This document shows, piece after piece, positions 19,125 through 28,845 of a stretch of 64,000 bases of DNA (position 1 is the first letter of the stretch; every line of letters starts with the position of its first letter). The stretch comes from Acidobacteriaceae bacterium. Lineage in GTDB: Bacteria; Acidobacteriota; Terriglobia; Terriglobales; Acidobacteriaceae. The stretch spans positions 119,928 to 183,927 of the forward strand of contig PLXE01000047.1 of assembly GCA_003151335.1 (NCBI GenBank). The letters run 5' to 3'. The notes under the pieces are model-generated. The model did not search any database, had not been told where the DNA came from, and saw only the letters and a list, made by a program, of their open reading frames with translations. A program made the translations under genes and the position numbers.

Positions 19125-20036
19125 ATGTTGCGCTGCTCCGCCATCATCGTGACCTACAACTCCGGCGCCAGCATTGGGCCCTGCCTGGAGGCGCTGGTGA
19201 ATGAGGATTGCGAGGTCGTAATCGTGGACAATGCTTCGCACGACGAGACCGTGCAGCGGGTGGAAGAATTTGTCGCCTGGCATCCGGTGCATCTGGTGGC
19301 CAATCCCGAAAATCTTGGCTTTGCCGCGGCCGTGAACCAGGGAGCACGCGAGAGCGCCGGAGATGTTCTGCTGCTACTCAATCCCGACGCCATCGCCGAA
19401 CCAGGGGCCGTCAAAGCGCTGCTGCAGTGCCTCGAGGCCACCGGCGCAGTCGCAGTTGGGGGCGCGCTGCTGGAAGACGACGGACAACCGGCGCGCGGCT
19501 TCGCCTTTCGACGGCTGCCCACTCTCATCAGCTTGCTGTATGAGGCGATGCTGGTGAATCGGCTATGGCCGCACAATCCCGCGAATCGACGTTATCGCTG
19601 TCTCGACGCCGACTATTCACAGCAACAGGAGGTCGAGCAACCGGCGGGAGCGTGCCTTGCCATCACACGAGCGGCATGGGAGTCGGTCGGCGGTTTTGAC
19701 GAGCAGTTCTTCCCCGTGTGGTTCGAGGATGTCGATCTCTGCCGACGGCTGCTGGAACACGGCGGGAAGATCGTGTATTGCCCGGCGGCCCGTTTCCGCC
19801 ACAGCGGCGGGCATAGCGTGGGCCAGTTGCCGTTCCGTGATCAGCAATTGCTCTGGTACGGAAACATGCTGCGCTACGCGCGCAAACATTTTTCCAGCGC
19901 CGGGGTGGCGACGTTGCGCGTGGGGATCGTTGCGGGGATGTTATTGCGTTCGCTGGCCGCCTTGTTCGGCGCTCGCCAAGCTCCTCTCGGCAAAACATTA
20001 TCGGCTTACTGGGCGGTGATGCGCAGCGCGCTCTAG
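19125..20036 (+). CDS. GT2 family glycosyltransferase (rhamnosyltransferase-like)
   Basis: The product of about 303 residues opens with CSAIIVTYNSGASIGPCLEAL and then EVVIVDNASHDETVQRVEEF, the GT-A nucleotide-binding core. LLLLNPDAIAEPGAV carries the DxD-like metal site, and GGFDEQFFPVWFEDVDLCRR is typical of WbbL-like rhamnosyltransferases. It probably transfers a sugar, plausibly rhamnose from the adjacent rml pathway, to a cell-envelope glycan. ATG 19125 gives the usual family start. An upstream ATG at 19107 overlaps a TATAAT box. Confidence 0.87.
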   Translation: MLRCSAIIVTYNSGASIGPCLEALVNEDCEVVIVDNASHDETVQRVEEFVAWHPVHLVANPENLGFAAAVNQGARESAGDVLLLLNPDAIAEPGAVKALLQCLEATGAVAVGGALLEDDGQPARGFAFRRLPTLISLLYEAMLVNRLWPHNPANRRYRCLDADYSQQQEVEQPAGACLAITRAAWESVGGFDEQFFPVWFEDVDLCRRLLEHGGKIVYCPAARFRHSGGHSVGQLPFRDQQLLWYGNMLRYARKHFSSAGVATLRVGIVAGMLLRSLAALFGARQAPLGKTLSAYWAVMRSAL

Positions 20037-20048
20037 AACTCATTAACA

Positions 20049-20083
20049 TCTCATGATTCGCTTCGTATCAGGGCACGGCTTTA
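20049..20083 (+). repeat. Truncated copy of the MITE-like element found at 59320-59451
   Basis: The string containing TCTCAT, then TCG, then GTATCAGGGCACGGCTTTAG parallels the left part of the element at 59320 (TCTCATAAATCGG then GTATCAGGGCACGGCTTCAG). Similarity stops after about 35 bases, where other repeat sequence begins. Confidence 0.55.
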
Positions 20084-20127
20084 GAGTGCGTGAGAACTCA
20101 TTTTGAGTTGGCTCGGTGGAACCAATT

Positions 20128-20245
20128 GCGCAAAATCCGAGCCCCGCAGGGGCGAAAGAGTGTAGCCCAGCACGGAGCCGCAGGCGGAGTGCTGGGTAAA
20201 ATGGAAAATAGATCCGAGTCCCTTTAGGGACGGCACGGTTCTCAC
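20128..20245 (+). repeat. Dispersed palindromic repeat, family B copy 1
   Basis: It begins CGCAAAATCCGAGCCCCGCA, continues with GTAGCCCAGCAC and GTGCTGGGTAAAATGGAAAA, and ends GAGTCCCTTTAGGGACGGCA. The sub-palindromes GCCCCGCAGGGGC and GTCCCTTTAGGGAC are visible. Related copies are at 36301-36367 (opposite strand) and 43961-44236. Confidence 0.75.
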
Positions 20246-20298
20246 GCACACTCTTTAGACGTGCCACAATGGATCAACAATGACTTAGACTTTGTGGT

Positions 20299-20427
20299 GT
20301 CACCCTGAGCGAGCGGCCGCTTTTGCCGCGAGTCGAAGGGCCCCTATAGCTACTTTGAGTCTAGGCAAGCAATAGGGGTCCTTCGACTCCTCGGTTGCCA
20401 CAGCGACCTCGTCGCTCAGGATGACAG
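20299..20427. repeat. Dispersed palindromic repeat, family A copy 2 (both arms intact)
   Basis: The left arm begins GTCACCCTGAGCGAGCGG and runs to GTCGAAGGGCCCCTATAG. The right arm is its near inverse, AATAGGGGTCCTTCGACTCC to CGTCGCTCAGGATGACAG. The arms are about 50 bases each with a short unique centre. There is no open frame, and the transposase source is not in this window. Confidence 0.75.
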
Positions 20428-20549
20428 AACGCAAGGCCAACCCCTCTACGCGATGAAGCCGCATCTCTTCACTTGCAACCTTCGCCATGGTTTATGCTCC
20501 TGTGTTGCGGGAAATCTCCGCAACGGTTGGCTTATGGAAAGGGACCACT

Positions 20550-21077
20550 ATGAAAGCCTTGCTGAGGCTTTGCTTCGTTGTTGTTGTGCTGGCGACATTC
20601 GCTGCAATGTTCGTGCCCGCCCGTCACGCGCTGGCCAATGGTTTCGCTGGTCCCCGCGCGACCCCACAAATGCAGGCCCAGTCTGCATCTGAGTTAGCGC
20701 CCGGCAGCGCCCAGCTGATCAACCCCGAGGACCTGGTCAAAATTCTGCAGTCGCCCACAGGCGAAAAGCCGCTGGTCCTCAACGTTGGCCCTCATCTTCT
20801 GTACATGCAGGCGCACATTCCCGGCGCTGAGTACATTGGGGCCGGTTCGGATTCGCAGGGCATCGAATCTCTGCGCAGGCGGGTAAAACCACTGCCTCGC
20901 AAAATGTTCATCGTTCTCTATTGCGGATGTTGCCCTTGGAGCCATTGTCCCAACGTGCAGCCTGCTTACAACGAGTTGCACAAAGAGGGCTTCACCAACG
21001 TAAAGGTGCTCTACATCCCCAACAACCTCGGGGCTGACTGGGTGTACAAGGGCTACCCCACCATCAAAGGCCAATAG
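20550..21077 (+). CDS. Secreted rhodanese-like protein with a Cys-rich active-site loop
   Basis: The 175-residue product has a signal peptide (MKALLRLCFVVVVLATFAAM to about residue 30, ending ALA). The rhodanese fold runs from EDLVKILQSP through VLNVGPHLLYMQAHIPGAEY to a C-terminal YKGYPTIKGQ. The catalytic loop reads YCGCCPWSHCPN, with three Cys rather than the usual single Cys and CPWSHC resembling a CxxxxC pair. The ATG at 20550 follows GGAAAGGGA. It lies 11 bases before a TlpA-type thioredoxin, so the pair probably acts in periplasmic sulfur or thiol chemistry. The exact reaction is unknown. Confidence 0.82.
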   Translation: MKALLRLCFVVVVLATFAAMFVPARHALANGFAGPRATPQMQAQSASELAPGSAQLINPEDLVKILQSPTGEKPLVLNVGPHLLYMQAHIPGAEYIGAGSDSQGIESLRRRVKPLPRKMFIVLYCGCCPWSHCPNVQPAYNELHKEGFTNVKVLYIPNNLGADWVYKGYPTIKGQ

Positions 21078-21088
21078 GGCCCTAATCG

Positions 21089-21616
21089 ATGAGAAAAGCT
21101 GTCCTGATTGTCGTCGCGATCATACTCGCGGTCGCCATCTACGAAGTGGGCCGGCGGAGTTCCGTACACTCCAAACCCGGCGGCCGGTCGTCCGTGGTTC
21201 ATTCGATCGCGCCCGATTTCTCGCTGCAGGATTTGGATGGGCAGCCGCTGCAGCTTGCGAACTATCGAGGGAAGGTAGTGCTGCTGGACTTCTGGGCGAC
21301 TTGGTGCACACCCTGCCTAGGTGAAATCCCGCACTTTGTGGCGTTCCAGAACCAGTATCGCGAACAGGGCCTGCAAGTGATCGGCATTTCCATGGACGAC
21401 GGCCCCAAGCCGGTGCGCGAGTTCTATCAGCAATTCAAGATGAACTATCCCGTCGCGTTGGGAACTGAAAAGCTGGCGCAGGCCTACGGCGGTGTCCTGG
21501 GACTGCCAGTTACGTTCCTGATCGGCCGCGATGGCCAGGTTGCGGCCAAGTATGTCGGCGAGGTACAAATGCCCGTCCTGGAACAGGAGATCAAGTCTCT
21601 GCTCCAGGCGAAGTGA
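21089..21616 (+). CDS. TlpA/ResA-type membrane-anchored thioredoxin
   Basis: The 175-residue product has one N-terminal membrane anchor (AVLIVVAIILAVAIYEVG). The thioredoxin fold has APDFSLQDLDGQPL, the redox motif WATWCTPCLGEIPHF (WCTPC) and a cis-proline region LGLPVTFLIGRDGQ. It likely reduces disulfides outside the cytoplasmic membrane, for example in apocytochromes or in the partner rhodanese. Cytochrome c maturation genes lie 18 kb downstream. It is co-directional with and 11 bases from the rhodanese gene. Confidence 0.9.
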   Translation: MRKAVLIVVAIILAVAIYEVGRRSSVHSKPGGRSSVVHSIAPDFSLQDLDGQPLQLANYRGKVVLLDFWATWCTPCLGEIPHFVAFQNQYREQGLQVIGISMDDGPKPVREFYQQFKMNYPVALGTEKLAQAYGGVLGLPVTFLIGRDGQVAAKYVGEVQMPVLEQEIKSLLQAK

Positions 21617-21650
21617 GGCGCCGTGCGGTTGCACTTCGCGCTCGGCTATT

Positions 21651-23180
21651 TCAGCGAGCATCGGAATAAGGAACGAACTCCACGACGAAGATCTCGTCGA
21701 AGGTTCCCAGTACGCGATAGGTATGCGTGCTTTGCGAGTCATAGGCAAGAAGATCTACGATTCGCAAAGACGGCCAGGGCGCCAGCACCAGGAAACGAGT
21801 GTGCTCCTGGGCCGCCTTCAGCAGGAATTGTTTGGCCTGGCGCTCGGCTTCTGCATTCAAGGTACGCGGAAGTGGAACCACCGGCGCGCTCACGTTGTAG
21901 TAGCTCAACGGGGAGTACAGCACGCTCTCGCTGGCGACCGCTGGCATGGGCTGAAAATCGGCTTCCACCAGGGGACTGCACATCAGCAGGGGCGCGTGGT
22001 CTGCGGCGGCGTTGGCATCGGCAAACGCAAGCGCTTCCTTCCACGACTCTTCGTGCCTGCGCGACAGTGGTGAGGAATAGGCCTGCGACACGCACAACGC
22101 CACAAACGCAAAATAGAAAAAAGCGCGAAGAGCGCGCGAATCGATGAGGCTGCACAGCCCTCCCCAGCACAAGGCAATGCCGGGCATGGCAACCAGCAGA
22201 TAGCGTGGGATGAAGACATGCACCGAGGTGCTCACGCTGATCGCATACAGACACAAAGTTGGGACCAGCGCCAGGCTGACGCACAGCAGAAGCTTGCCTA
22301 ACATCTCGCGGTTGGGAGTCAACAACTGGCGCGCCACCACCGCGAGGAGAATGATGCCAGCCAATACCAACAACTGCCCGGTTCCTGGATTCAGTACCTG
22401 AAAGAATGATGTCCATTGCGGCGCGGGGGCGAAGGAATGCGTGATCCGCGTCTGGTAGATGTACCTGAGCCGCGGCAACACCGGAAGCAGGAAGATAGCG
22501 AAGCAGCCGAGCGCGACACCAATTTGCCGCAGATCGGCCCGCAGCCAAGAACGCCTCGTGAGCAGATAATAAAGGGCAAGCGCTACCAGAATGCTAGCGA
22601 ACAAATAATGGAAATAGAAGATTCCCGCCGAGGCGATTCCAAACAGCGCAGCGTACTTTGTCCGATTGGTTTTCATCCAGCGCAGGAATAGAAAAATCGC
22701 AAGGTTGGTCACCAGCAGCGCAAACGGATAAGGACGCACGTCGATCGCGGCAAAGGCGATTCCTCTGGGCAGGATGAACAACATGGTCGCGATGAGAGAA
22801 GCATCCCAGTCGAACAGCTCGCGCGCGCACCGGTAGAACACATACACGGCGGCAAGCATCGCCAGGATGGAAGGAATCCTGAGGACGAGCTCGCTGCTGC
22901 CGAAAAACGTCTTGGTAAGCCACAGAATGTAAGCGTAAGCGGCAAACGAATTGCCCTGGACGGAGCGCGCCCAAATCTGCTTGAAACCACCGGCGATTTG
23001 CCAGTAGGAAAGAGTTTCATCCGTCCACAATGGCGCGCGTACCGCCAGAAACCACACCGAAAGGCAGGCCAGCAGAGCCACGCCATAGCCCGCGGCGAGC
23101 CAAGCGTCGTATTTCGGGCGTGACATGGCTTCCACTTCGGGACTTGCTGCTACTGCTATTTCGAGGGTGGCGTTCGTCAT
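21651..23180 (-). CDS. Polytopic GT-C (PMT/ArnT-like) glycosyltransferase
   Basis: The 509-residue product has about ten hydrophobic segments from residue 28 on and a first-loop acidic motif TDETLSYWQIAG, as in GT39/ArnT-type lipid-linked-sugar transferases. The C-terminal third is soluble. Membrane segments include LASILVALALYYLL and LLVLAGIILLAVV. It likely moves a sugar from a polyprenyl carrier to a protein or lipid outside the membrane. The ATG at 23180 is used, and an ATG at 23126 (MSRPKYDAW) is an alternative. It has no obvious operon partner. Confidence 0.75.
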   Translation of the reverse strand: MTNATLEIAVAASPEVEAMSRPKYDAWLAAGYGVALLACLSVWFLAVRAPLWTDETLSYWQIAGGFKQIWARSVQGNSFAAYAYILWLTKTFFGSSELVLRIPSILAMLAAVYVFYRCARELFDWDASLIATMLFILPRGIAFAAIDVRPYPFALLVTNLAIFLFLRWMKTNRTKYAALFGIASAGIFYFHYLFASILVALALYYLLTRRSWLRADLRQIGVALGCFAIFLLPVLPRLRYIYQTRITHSFAPAPQWTSFFQVLNPGTGQLLVLAGIILLAVVARQLLTPNREMLGKLLLCVSLALVPTLCLYAISVSTSVHVFIPRYLLVAMPGIALCWGGLCSLIDSRALRAFFYFAFVALCVSQAYSSPLSRRHEESWKEALAFADANAAADHAPLLMCSPLVEADFQPMPAVASESVLYSPLSYYNVSAPVVPLPRTLNAEAERQAKQFLLKAAQEHTRFLVLAPWPSLRIVDLLAYDSQSTHTYRVLGTFDEIFVVEFVPYSDAR

Positions 23181-23210
23181 GGCCTGACCTGTCCGAAAAG
23201 GACTGTCAAC

Positions 23211-23903
23211 TTATCCCTTCGGTGGGTTCGAAGACTGCGCGGTGTTTTTTTGCTGCTGGGCTTCGGTGATCATGTGCTCGATGACTGCCTTCTGGGGGAA
23301 GTTCGGATTCCGTTTGAGCAGCGTTTGCCACGCAGTGACTGCTCCTGCGACATCGTTCTTGCCCTGCCACTTGATGATCCCGATGTTCATCAGCGTACCC
23401 GGGTGCTTCGGATCATAGGTCAGCGACTTGTGCAGTTCCGCGAGAGCGCCATCCACGTCGCCGGTGTAGTACATGCACGAGGCCATGTCCGTGCGGATGG
23501 CGACGTTCTTCGGATCGACATCCAGAGCTTTCTGGAAGTACGCGATGGCGTCCTTGAATTGGTGGGCCGCTTTGTAGGTAAGCGCGGTCTTGTTGAGCAG
23601 TTCTACGTTCCTGGGATCGGTCTTCAGCGTGGCCAGCAGCGGGTCCGCTTGTTTGTCGGCCATGCGCTTCATGTCATCCAGCGTCGGCATCTTCTGTTGT
23701 TGTCCCGCGCTGGATTGCGTGGCGGTTGCCGCCTGCTGCATTTCGGTGGAAGCCGGGCTCGCCTGGGCCGCGGGCTTGGCCGAGCCGCGCACCAGATATC
23801 CCACCAACACGCCAATCAGCAGGCAGACGGCCGCCATGGCGTAGGTTTGGGTCGCCGTCCAGTTGGTGGTTGGAGTGCCGTTTTGCTTCGATTCCGCTTC
23901 CAT
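23211..23903 (-). CDS. Membrane-anchored TPR protein
   Basis: The 230-residue product has a short N-terminal tail, one membrane segment (YAMAAVCLLIGVLVGYLVRG, about 20-40), an Ala/Gln-rich linker and three to four TPR units from about residue 95 (for example FKDAIAYFQKALDVDPKNVA and PGTLMNIGIIKWQ). It is probably a protein-interaction scaffold at the membrane. The ATG at 23903 is preferred because AGGAG lies 8 bases before it. A GTG two codons earlier is too close. Its client is unknown. Confidence 0.82.
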   Translation of the reverse strand: MEAESKQNGTPTTNWTATQTYAMAAVCLLIGVLVGYLVRGSAKPAAQASPASTEMQQAATATQSSAGQQQKMPTLDDMKRMADKQADPLLATLKTDPRNVELLNKTALTYKAAHQFKDAIAYFQKALDVDPKNVAIRTDMASCMYYTGDVDGALAELHKSLTYDPKHPGTLMNIGIIKWQGKNDVAGAVTAWQTLLKRNPNFPQKAVIEHMITEAQQQKNTAQSSNPPKG

Positions 23904-24325
23904 CTTCACTACTCCTTCGTGACAATCTGGGAGGGTCCACCCGAGCTTCTCGGCTCGGGTGGGGGAGTGCGAGGGCGCACACTTGCAGGAACCTATGGAG
24001 AGTGCACACCGCTTGCCAAACGTGGCTGAGCGGAAATTTGCAGCTAACTCTTCATATTCAGCAACTTAGGGGAATGAGAAAAGCCGGCCAGGAGTGGCAA
24101 ATCGGTTGAGGAAGCGTGTTTGTCCGCACGGCGCGTGTGATTTGGCGCGGCATGGGCGGGTTTTCGAGGCCCGTGAGGCATGTAATCCGCTGTACAGGAT
24201 AGACTTATTCCAGTTCTTCTTTGGAAGGCCACCTGCATCTCAGGCAGATATATGAGTGTTGATGCCGACAACTCGTGCCCCCAGCCTCCGGCGAAAAGCG
24301 AAGAGCGACCGCGAAAGGCGAAAAG
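23904..24325. other. Divergent intergenic region with a strong hairpin
   Basis: No supported gene lies in this stretch. On the minus strand the leader of the TPR gene contains the 10-bp hairpin at 23937-23962. The remaining part upstream of the plus-strand membrane-protein gene shows no clear promoter or terminator. Confidence 0.5.
23937..23962 (-). other. 10-bp hairpin in the TPR gene leader
   Basis: CCACCCGAGC pairs perfectly with GCTCGGGTGG across a 6-base loop, about 35 bases before the TPR start. Without a following T tract it is not a standard terminator. It resembles the CCACCC/GGGTGG palindrome inside purL at 57163-57201. Confidence 0.45.
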
Positions 24326-25816
24326 GTGACTTTCGTCGACGAGCTGCGCCCGCTCCTCCGTCTGCGCTGGCTGCAGTCGCTCACCCTGGCCGGCCTGCTG
24401 GTCACGGTGGGAGTGATCGCCTTCAATCTGAAGTTCTCGGTGCTCGACCTCGACATTTGGTGGCACCTCAAGGCTGGCGACTGGATCGTCCAGCACCGGG
24501 CCGTTCCCCACACCGGTCTCTTCTCGTGGACGGCTGCCGATCGCCCCTGGGTGGCTTACAGTTGGGGCTACGAAGTCCTGATGTCGCGCGCCTACGCCTG
24601 GTTCGGACTAGTCGGCGTCGGGGTATACGGAACGCTGCTGACTCTCGGAGTCGCCTACTTCATTTACTGGATGGCGCGCCGTCTTTCCGGCCGATTCTGG
24701 CTGGCGTGCATGCTGGCAGTCGTCACCTGCTCTGCTTTCCTCTTTAACCTGATGCCGCGTCCGGTCTTCTTCTCCATGATGCTGTTCTGCGTGACCCTGA
24801 CGCTGGTGTTGGAAGCGCACCGTACGGGCCGCGTGCAGCTTCTCTACTGGCTGCCGCTGGTTTTTCTGTTGTGGGCGAACCTGCACATCCAGTTCATCTA
24901 CGGCTTGTTTGTGGTCGGATTGCTGCTGGCGGTAAACCTGGTACAGCGGCTGGCTGCCCGCCTTGGATGGGAGCCCTTATGGCTGCTGCCTCCCAAACTT
25001 CCGGCTGTAACGTTGGCCGCGGTTTTTGCCGCGTGCCTCATCGCACCCTGCATCGGACCGTACTCCTACCATCTGTATCAAGTGATCTTCCAATACTCCC
25101 AGGCGAAGGTCCCATACCGCATGATCATGGAGCTGCAGCCGCTAAACTTTCGAGCGGGCAGCCATTATGTGCAACTGCTGTTGATGGCTTTCGCGTTCTT
25201 TGCGGTCGGGCGGCGACGCCAAGTTGACGTCTTCAGACTTCTGCTGCTGTCCATTGCCGGCGCGGTCGCCTTCCGCACCATGCGCGACGCCTGGTTCATC
25301 TGCATTCCGGCAGCGGCTTGCATTGCTGACTCGCTTGCAGATGAGACCGCCCGCGAGGCGAAAGAGACCTGGCTGCAGAAAGTTGCAGTGGCGGTGGTGG
25401 TCGCCGTATCGCTGTTAGTTTTCGCAAGGAGCGCGGACTTCAACACGCGCGGCCTCGACCGCGCCATCAGCGGCTTTCTGCCCGTCAACGCCGTGAACTA
25501 CCTGCGCAAGAATCCGGCGCCGGGGCCGCTGTACAACACACTCGACTGGGGCGGCTTCCTCATCTGGTACATGCCGAACTATCCCGTCGCCATCGACGGA
25601 CGCACCGACCTTTACGGAGATGAGCTGGATGAGCAGTTCTTCACCACAGCCAATGGCGCGCCGTCGTACATCGACGATGCTTACCTCAACCAGGCGGGCG
25701 TGGTGATTCTGCAGAAGACCAACAACCTGGTGAGTATTCTGCAGGCGGACTCGCGATTCCAACTGGTGTACCAGGACCAACTGGCGGCGGTGTTTGTGCG
25801 CAGCGGCCCACGCTAG
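24326..25816 (+). CDS. Large polytopic membrane protein (GT-C-like, function unassigned)
   Basis: The product of about 496 residues has a first transmembrane segment LAGLLVTVGVIAFNLKF, then the loop LDLDIWWHLKAGDWIVQHRA. At least nine more membrane segments follow, and a soluble tail contains TLDWGGFLIWYMPNYPVAID and GRTDLYGDEL. The acidic first loop and fold recall oligosaccharyl- or dolichyl-phosphate-sugar transferases, but I recognise no defining catalytic motif. The GTG at 24326 has a purine-rich GGCGAAAAG before it. A GTG at 24275 would add 17 residues. Its end lies 18 bases from the convergent kinase gene. Confidence 0.7.
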   Translation: MTFVDELRPLLRLRWLQSLTLAGLLVTVGVIAFNLKFSVLDLDIWWHLKAGDWIVQHRAVPHTGLFSWTAADRPWVAYSWGYEVLMSRAYAWFGLVGVGVYGTLLTLGVAYFIYWMARRLSGRFWLACMLAVVTCSAFLFNLMPRPVFFSMMLFCVTLTLVLEAHRTGRVQLLYWLPLVFLLWANLHIQFIYGLFVVGLLLAVNLVQRLAARLGWEPLWLLPPKLPAVTLAAVFAACLIAPCIGPYSYHLYQVIFQYSQAKVPYRMIMELQPLNFRAGSHYVQLLLMAFAFFAVGRRRQVDVFRLLLLSIAGAVAFRTMRDAWFICIPAAACIADSLADETAREAKETWLQKVAVAVVVAVSLLVFARSADFNTRGLDRAISGFLPVNAVNYLRKNPAPGPLYNTLDWGGFLIWYMPNYPVAIDGRTDLYGDELDEQFFTTANGAPSYIDDAYLNQAGVVILQKTNNLVSILQADSRFQLVYQDQLAAVFVRSGPR

Positions 25817-25834
25817 AGCAGCTTCCAGGCTCTA

Positions 25835-28810
25835 TCACCGTATCTGTTGATACTCAGCCTTGGCTTCTTTCAGTACAGGCATGTCGGGGTCGGCATCTTT
25901 CCAGAGAGCGAAAAACTCCTGGTAGCTGCCACGCGCCTTGATGGAATCGCCTGACAGCACGTAGGCCCTACCGAGCTGAAGGCGGGCCAGCGCCGCTAAC
26001 GGACAATTTATCGCAACACCGCGCTGATCCAGAAACTTGCGGAATTCGGCTGCCGCCTCTTTACCTTTTTCCAGCGACAAGTAGGCCAGGCCCCTTATAT
26101 ACACAGGATAGAGCGATCCGCCCACCTCGAACTGGGGAAGCGGGGTGCCCAGTTCGTAGGGTTCGGCGGTTTGAAGTATATCGAGGGCTTTGGCCGGATT
26201 GCCGCGCCTGATCTCGATGGAAGCATAAATGGCAGGCAGCCAATAGTGATTGATGACCGTGTTCAGCGGAAAGCGCTCCGCCAAATCGTCCGCCATATGT
26301 TTCGCCCGGTCAGCATCTCCGATACGGGCCAATGCCAGCGCCGCCAGAATGTTCACATCTCGGGTGGGCGCGGCAGCGAGCGCGGAGGCGATATCCTGCC
26401 GGCTCCGGCCAATATCGTTAAACTCCGCTTCCCGTAACGCGGCATCCATCTGCCATGCCGCCGCGGTTTCTATGGAGCCACTGCGCCGGGCCGACTCGGC
26501 CGCTCGCCTGGACAATTCCCGTGCACCGCTGAGGCGTCCGTAGAAAGCTTCGGTATCGGATGCGAACGAAAGAAGAATGTCCTCCCCCGGTTTGCCGCTC
26601 GCGGCCGTGACTTGCCGCTTCATCTCGGCGGTGTCGCTCTCAAGAAAGGCAACGCCATAGCGGTTGCCGTGCAGAAACGGATTGTCAACCTTGTGCTCCA
26701 GCGCCTCCTTATACGTCTTCTTCGCGTCGTCGAGGCGGTCCACGTTGGCATACAGTCCGACGAGATTGGTGAAGGCGGCTGCGCTGCCCGGATTAAGACG
26801 AAGATCCTCAAGACTTGCGACAACTGCTTTTTCGTATTGTCCTAAATAGCTGTAATCAACCCCTAAGTTGCCATAAGGTTCGCCGTTGCGCGGATAGGTC
26901 TTGGCCCACATCTCATAGGTCTGGATTGCCTTGTCCAGTTCGCCCGTCGCCAGCAGGTAGTAGGTACCCGAAATACGGAACCTCTCGCGGTCGCTCACTT
27001 TGTCCCGCAGATCATAGGCCTTCTGCAGATTCTGACTGGCCAGGCCGGGCTCTCTCAAATTAGAGTACGAAATTCCCAAGGCCACGTATGCTGCGGCGAA
27101 GTTGGGGTCGAGTTCGGTGGCGCGGTTAAAAAATGGAATCGCCGCTGCACTGCCTTGTGCCTGCAACGTCTTTATTCCTTCGGAGAGGGCCTTCAGAGCT
27201 TCCAGGGACGGAGTGGTAGCCTGATCCAAAGGAGTGTCGAATTTCTCCACCATGCTTAGCGACTCGCCAAGTTTTTCCCGCAGCTTGGTCGATGCCTCGC
27301 CCAACGCTTTTAAGACGTGTTCTTTGTTTTCCGCCGTTACCTGTTCCTGTGCCAGCGGATCACCGGTCTTACAATTGACGGCATCGAGGCCGATTACATA
27401 CTGCCTTCCCAGACTTGCAATGGCGCCTGCGATGTAGGCTTTTGCGCCGACGCGCTGACAGAGATCACGCGCTACTTCCGGAGTCAGCTTGGTACCACGG
27501 GGTTTTGCCATGAGCTTCAGAGTGGCGCGAATTCTCGCATCGGACAGGATGTTCAGAAACGGGGACTGCCCCAGTTGCACCGAAATCGCCTGCTTTAAGG
27601 TGTCATCGAAGACGGGATCTCCGGTCGTATTGGTGAAGTCGGCCAGCACCAGGGTGTCCTGGTCGTTCAGCTTAGGGGCACGGTGCGACCGCCAGTACAA
27701 ACCCGCGGCAATGATTACCGCGATTAACAGCAGGACCAGCGTGCCTATCTTCCACGAAGAAGCGCGCGGAGCTTTGGTGATCGACGCCCCAGAGACGCCC
27801 TCTTTTGACGAAGTAACCTGGCTTTTGACATGCGATGACCCGCTTGCAGGACCAGCCGGCTCAGCCGGCGTTTCACTCTCGGCGGCGACAACGACTGAAT
27901 GTTGCGATGAGTCCGTGTCGCGCTTAAGACGACGCAGTTCGGACCGCATGTCCGAGGCATTCTGGTAGCGCAGGGTGCGGTCTTTTTCCAGCGCGCGGTT
28001 GATGATGTCTTCCAGTTTGGCAGGCAGGTCGGGGTTCAGTCGGACCGGCGCGACGGGAGCTTTGTGCAGGATGGCGTCGAACAACAAAGCGGAGGTGTCG
28101 CCGCGAAACGGCATTACTCCCGTCGCCATCTGATACAGCACTGCGCCAAACGAGAAAAGATCGGTGCGGCTATCCAGCGGCTTTCCCCGCGCCTGCTCAG
28201 GAGACATATAGGCGAGAGTGCCCAGGGTGCTGCCGGGACTGGTGAGATGCTCCTCACCCGTGGCGCTGAGCGTGAGTCCCGATTGATCGGCGGCAGAACC
28301 CGTACGGACAACGGTGACTTTTGCCAAACCAAAATCCAGGATCTTGGCGTGGCCGTTCTCGGTCACGAAGATGTTGGCCGGCTTGATATCGCGATGAACG
28401 ATCCCCTTGGAATGGGCCGCATCCAATCCGTCGGCGACCCCAATGGCGATGTCCAGCAGAGGCTCCATCTCCATGGGTCCTTTGTCAACCAGATGCTTTA
28501 GTGTCGTTCCGTCGAGAAACTCCATTACCAGGAATGCGCGACCGTCCTCTTCGCCAATGTCGTAGAGGACGCAGATGTTGGGATGGTTCAGCGCCGAGGC
28601 GGCACGCGCCTCGCGGCGAAACCGTTCCAGGGCCTCGGGATCGCGTTCGACCTGCTCAGGAAGGAACTTGAGCGCGACCAGACGGCCCAGGCGGATGTCC
28701 TCGGCCTTATACACCACCCCCATTCCGCCACCGCCGATTTTCTCGACGATGCGATAGTGCGAAATGGTCTTGCCCACCACCTGGGAGAACCCCCTTCGTG
28801 CGCGACCCAT
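25835..28810 (-). CDS. Transmembrane Ser/Thr protein kinase with C-terminal TPR array
   Basis: The 991-residue product has a Hanks-type kinase domain at about 15-290: [14 protein letters not shown], catalytic Lys in [19 protein letters not shown] and DFGLAKV. A Pro/Ser linker follows, then one membrane segment (about 352-372). The outer region has a TolB/FlgO-like stretch, [20 protein letters not shown], with a C-terminal TPR region from about 520. This kinase-TM-TPR design is frequent in Acidobacteriota and suggests a receptor that phosphorylates unknown partners. It lies next to the cytochrome locus on the same strand, but 36 bases and no coupling give only weak linkage. Confidence 0.9.
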   Translation of the reverse strand: MGRARRGFSQVVGKTISHYRIVEKIGGGGMGVVYKAEDIRLGRLVALKFLPEQVERDPEALERFRREARAASALNHPNICVLYDIGEEDGRAFLVMEFLDGTTLKHLVDKGPMEMEPLLDIAIGVADGLDAAHSKGIVHRDIKPANIFVTENGHAKILDFGLAKVTVVRTGSAADQSGLTLSATGEEHLTSPGSTLGTLAYMSPEQARGKPLDSRTDLFSFGAVLYQMATGVMPFRGDTSALLFDAILHKAPVAPVRLNPDLPAKLEDIINRALEKDRTLRYQNASDMRSELRRLKRDTDSSQHSVVVAAESETPAEPAGPASGSSHVKSQVTSSKEGVSGASITKAPRASSWKIGTLVLLLIAVIIAAGLYWRSHRAPKLNDQDTLVLADFTNTTGDPVFDDTLKQAISVQLGQSPFLNILSDARIRATLKLMAKPRGTKLTPEVARDLCQRVGAKAYIAGAIASLGRQYVIGLDAVNCKTGDPLAQEQVTAENKEHVLKALGEASTKLREKLGESLSMVEKFDTPLDQATTPSLEALKALSEGIKTLQAQGSAAAIPFFNRATELDPNFAAAYVALGISYSNLREPGLASQNLQKAYDLRDKVSDRERFRISGTYYLLATGELDKAIQTYEMWAKTYPRNGEPYGNLGVDYSYLGQYEKAVVASLEDLRLNPGSAAAFTNLVGLYANVDRLDDAKKTYKEALEHKVDNPFLHGNRYGVAFLESDTAEMKRQVTAASGKPGEDILLSFASDTEAFYGRLSGARELSRRAAESARRSGSIETAAAWQMDAALREAEFNDIGRSRQDIASALAAAPTRDVNILAALALARIGDADRAKHMADDLAERFPLNTVINHYWLPAIYASIEIRRGNPAKALDILQTAEPYELGTPLPQFEVGGSLYPVYIRGLAYLSLEKGKEAAAEFRKFLDQRGVAINCPLAALARLQLGRAYVLSGDSIKARGSYQEFFALWKDADPDMPVLKEAKAEYQQIR

Positions 28811-28845
28811 GTTAGGAGTTGCGCGTGTGGCAAGTCAATGCGTTG

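Larger units (their letters stand above)
20037..20549. other. Intergenic repeat cluster
   Basis: No coding frame is supported in this stretch. It is packed with three kinds of dispersed repeat, annotated separately: a truncated copy of the 59.3-kb MITE (about 20049-20083), family B copy 1 (20128-20245) and family A copy 2 (20299-20427). The rhodanese leader occupies the last part. Confidence 0.7.
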
